A stretch of 32,349 nucleotides of DNA from an uncultured Clostridia bacterium (GTDB lineage: Bacteria; Bacillota; Clostridia; TANB77; CAG-508). The notes beneath the pieces were generated by a model that was not told the origin of the DNA, did not search any database, and saw nothing but the letters and a program-made list of their open reading frames with translations. Positions within the stretch are counted from its first letter, which is position 1. Each line of letters starts with the position of its first letter. Location: contig CAPYID010000023.1 in assembly GCA_948739805.1 (NCBI GenBank), forward strand, positions 1-32,349, written 5' to 3'. This document shows positions 30,875 through 32,349 of this stretch, piece by piece. Both the position numbers and the translations under genes were made by a program.

Positions 30875-31966
30875 ATGGGAAGTTTAGTAACAGATTATTT
30901 TGTACCAACTTCAGAATTAATAAAAGAAAGATTAGAAATTTATAATATAAGTCAAAAAGAGTTGGCAATAAGATTAAATATGAGTGAAAAGCATATAAGT
31001 GAATTGTTAAATAATAAAGTGTTATTAACAATGGATATGGCTATTGCTTTAGAAAAAGTTATAAATATAAAGTATGATGTATTAATGAACTATGAAATTA
31101 AATATAGAGGGTATTTAGAAAAGAAAAAAGAAATAGAACAATTAGAGAAAGAAGACTTAGCTGAAATTTGTTCTAAATTTCAGATCGATTTTATGAGAAA
31201 AAAGAAATGGATAAATTTACCAGATGGCTCATCTAAAGCTGAAAAAGTATATGAGTTATTAAAGTTTTTTGGAGTAAAAAGAGTAGAAAACATATTGCCA
31301 GTATATGCTAATCGAATTTATGAATATTCATTTAAAGAAGATGGCTATAGCATAGAGCCATTATTAGTATGGATTAGAAAATGCGAAATAGAAGCTAGAA
31401 AACAAGAAGTTAATGAATATAATAAAGAAAAATTTGAAGAAGCACTAAATGATATAAAAAAACTTATGGAAAAAGAAGACGTATATATTTTTTCACAAAT
31501 AAAAAGTATATGTAATAATAATGGTGTATATTTTGTAATGGAAGAGGCAGTACCAAATAGTAAGGTTAGAGGAGCATTTACTTGGATAGGAGATAATCCA
31601 GTAATACAAATTAGTTTAAGATATTGTAGCAATGATCATTTTTGGTTTGCTTTCTTTCATGAGGTAGGTCATTTAATTTTACATGCAAAGAAAAGTCAAA
31701 ATTTTATAGATTATCAACAAAAAGATTTAAATATGATAAGAGAATTAGAAGCTGATGAGTATTCGAGAAATACAATATTATCTGATGATATATATGAAAG
31801 CTTTGTAAAACAAGAGATAGAAAATTTAGACAGAGAAAAAATAAAGAAATTTGCAAAAATAAATTCTATTCATCCAGGAATTTTAGTTGGAAGATTACAG
31901 CATGATGGTTTTTTACCTTGGACCAGATATAGTGATTTTAAACAACATTATAAATGGGTGGAGTAG
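30875..31966 (+). CDS. HigA-like Xre antitoxin fused to an ImmA/IrrE metallopeptidase
   Basis: A 363-residue protein. The N-terminal helix-turn-helix (about 17-65, SQKELAIRLNMSEKHISELLNNK) is of the HigA/Xre type and should bind the palindrome at 30432-30450. The C-terminal half is an ImmA/IrrE-like domain with zinc motif HEVGHLILH (His262, Glu263, His266) and a downstream ELEADEYSRN glutamate. Proteins of this layout act as antitoxins that may also cleave a partner. The start at 30875 follows GAGGAG by 6 nt; an ATG seven codons upstream has no such site. A terminator follows at 32061. Confidence 0.88.
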   Translation: MGSLVTDYFVPTSELIKERLEIYNISQKELAIRLNMSEKHISELLNNKVLLTMDMAIALEKVINIKYDVLMNYEIKYRGYLEKKKEIEQLEKEDLAEICSKFQIDFMRKKKWINLPDGSSKAEKVYELLKFFGVKRVENILPVYANRIYEYSFKEDGYSIEPLLVWIRKCEIEARKQEVNEYNKEKFEEALNDIKKLMEKEDVYIFSQIKSICNNNGVYFVMEEAVPNSKVRGAFTWIGDNPVIQISLRYCSNDHFWFAFFHEVGHLILHAKKSQNFIDYQQKDLNMIRELEADEYSRNTILSDDIYESFVKQEIENLDREKIKKFAKINSIHPGILVGRLQHDGFLPWTRYSDFKQHYKWVE

Positions 31967-32060
31967 GAAGAGGAAAACAGCATTTCCCTAAGAAAAGTGA
32001 CCTAATATTACAAAAACGAAATATAAACTTAACAAAGAAAACATAAACATTAAACACAAG

Positions 32061-32089
32061 AAAATCCGTAAATAAATGCGGATTTTTTT
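32061..32089 (+). terminator. Rho-independent terminator
   Basis: AAAATCCG (32061-32068) pairs with CGGATTTT (32079-32086), followed by more T. It lies about 95 nt after the antitoxin stop. Confidence 0.75.
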
Positions 32090-32113
32090 GTGCTATATAT
32101 GAAGAAATAGTTA

Positions 32114-32142
32114 TTTACAAGGAACGACAAAATTCTTATAAT
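32114..32142 (+). promoter_or_regulatory. Promoter of the gene starting at 32333
   Basis: TTTACA at 32114-32119, 17-bp spacer, TATAAT at 32137-32142. The leader of about 185 nt includes the REP-like element at 32162-32231. Confidence 0.6.
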
Positions 32143-32161
32143 ATAAAAAGAGATAATCAAA

Positions 32162-32231
32162 GAACCCTCAGTCACTTCGTGACAGCTCCCTTACAGAAGG
32201 GAGGTGGCAGCCGAAGGCTGACAGAGGGTTT
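32162..32231. repeat. REP-like dispersed hairpin element, short copy (70 bp)
   Basis: It begins GAACCCTCAGTCACTTCGTG and ends GACAGAGGGTTT, the same family as 12475-12585 but without about 40 internal bases. The ends and inner segments pair (CTCCCTT with AAGGGAG, CAGCC with GGCTG), giving a branched hairpin. It lies inside the predicted leader of the next gene. Confidence 0.8.
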
Positions 32232-32271
32232 AGAATAGGAAAAATATAAAATTCTTATAACAATAAAAATT

Positions 32272-32302
32272 ATTCACTATTAATTATTCATCATTCACTA
32301 TT
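32272..32302 (+). repeat. Short direct repeat ATTCACTATT
   Basis: ATTCACTATT occurs at 32272-32281 and 32293-32302, spaced 21 bp, within a TTCATTA-like low-complexity stretch. Such stretches are common before genes in AT-rich clostridial genomes; no function is evident. Confidence 0.45.
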
Positions 32303-32332
32303 CATTAAATAAAAAACTGGGGAGGAAAAAAC

Positions 32333-32349
32333 ATGAGAAAAGAGAAAGA
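32333..32349 (+). CDS. Start of a gene cut by the window end
   Basis: ATG at 32333 follows a strong GGGGAGGA site by a normal distance and a predicted promoter at 32114-32142. Only MRKEK is visible, so nothing can be said about the product. Confidence 0.55.

Noticed and set aside
1..32349. tRNA, rRNA genes, CRISPR arrays, complete insertion sequences
   Set aside because: Looked for while reading; no cloverleaf-like sequence, no regularly spaced repeat-spacer array and no transposase frame were seen.

Overview
The window is AT-rich DNA from a low-GC, Gram-positive, probably spore-forming member of the Clostridia (an uncultured gut-type lineage would fit). Grounds are the strong purine-rich ribosome binding sites, sigma-A promoters with near-consensus boxes, a ClpE-like unfoldase, a CwlD-type spore cortex amidase and a PurF of the Fe-S type. 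Nothing in the sequence identifies the species.

Layout. Positions 1-660 hold the tail of a membrane-anchored protein and a decayed AAA ATPase (DUF4143) gene with an iterated repeat in its promoter. Positions 661-7653 are an envelope and quality-control stretch: clpE-like unfoldase, a DUF3298-like anchored protein, an HtrA protease, a pseudopilin-like protein, RNase HII and a TetR regulator. Positions 7794-15423 are a purine region: purA, purB, purC, purE, purN and purF. They lie in several transcription units, interspersed with mobile-looking or structured repeats: two related 123-124 bp imperfect hairpins, one REP-like element, and a perfect 104-bp palindrome. A 34-bp palindrome sits in the purN/purF divergent promoter.

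Positions 15424-17370 contain a tiny minus-strand transcription unit encoding a 16-residue peptide. A structured, riboswitch-like leader follows, in front of a NitT/TauT-type ABC transporter (ATPase and permease, no binding protein). Positions 17447-25184 are a complete-looking Wadjet (Jet) plasmid-defence operon in the order D-A-B-C. It encodes a Toprim nuclease subunit (jetD, with an apparent frameshift), a kleisin-like JetA, a KITE-like JetB and a 1451-residue SMC-like JetC. The four genes are nearly contiguous and share one promoter.

Positions 25217-27943 are an operon of a membrane-anchored Ig-like protein, a PF06541-type membrane protein and a degenerate receiver-GGDEF protein. Next come an intact AAA/DUF4143 ATPase gene with phased upstream repeats, a cwlD gene broken by two single-base insertions in identical contexts, and a HigB/HigA-like toxin-antitoxin pair whose antitoxin is fused to an ImmA/IrrE metallopeptidase. 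The window ends with a second REP-like element in the leader of a gene that has only just begun.

The most notable items are the Wadjet operon with its frameshifted jetD, the pair of structured 123-124 bp elements with compensatory changes, the ABC-transporter leader with mutually exclusive pairings that reach the ribosome binding site, and the 16-codon gene beside it. All functional calls come from reading motifs by eye; no database search was run.
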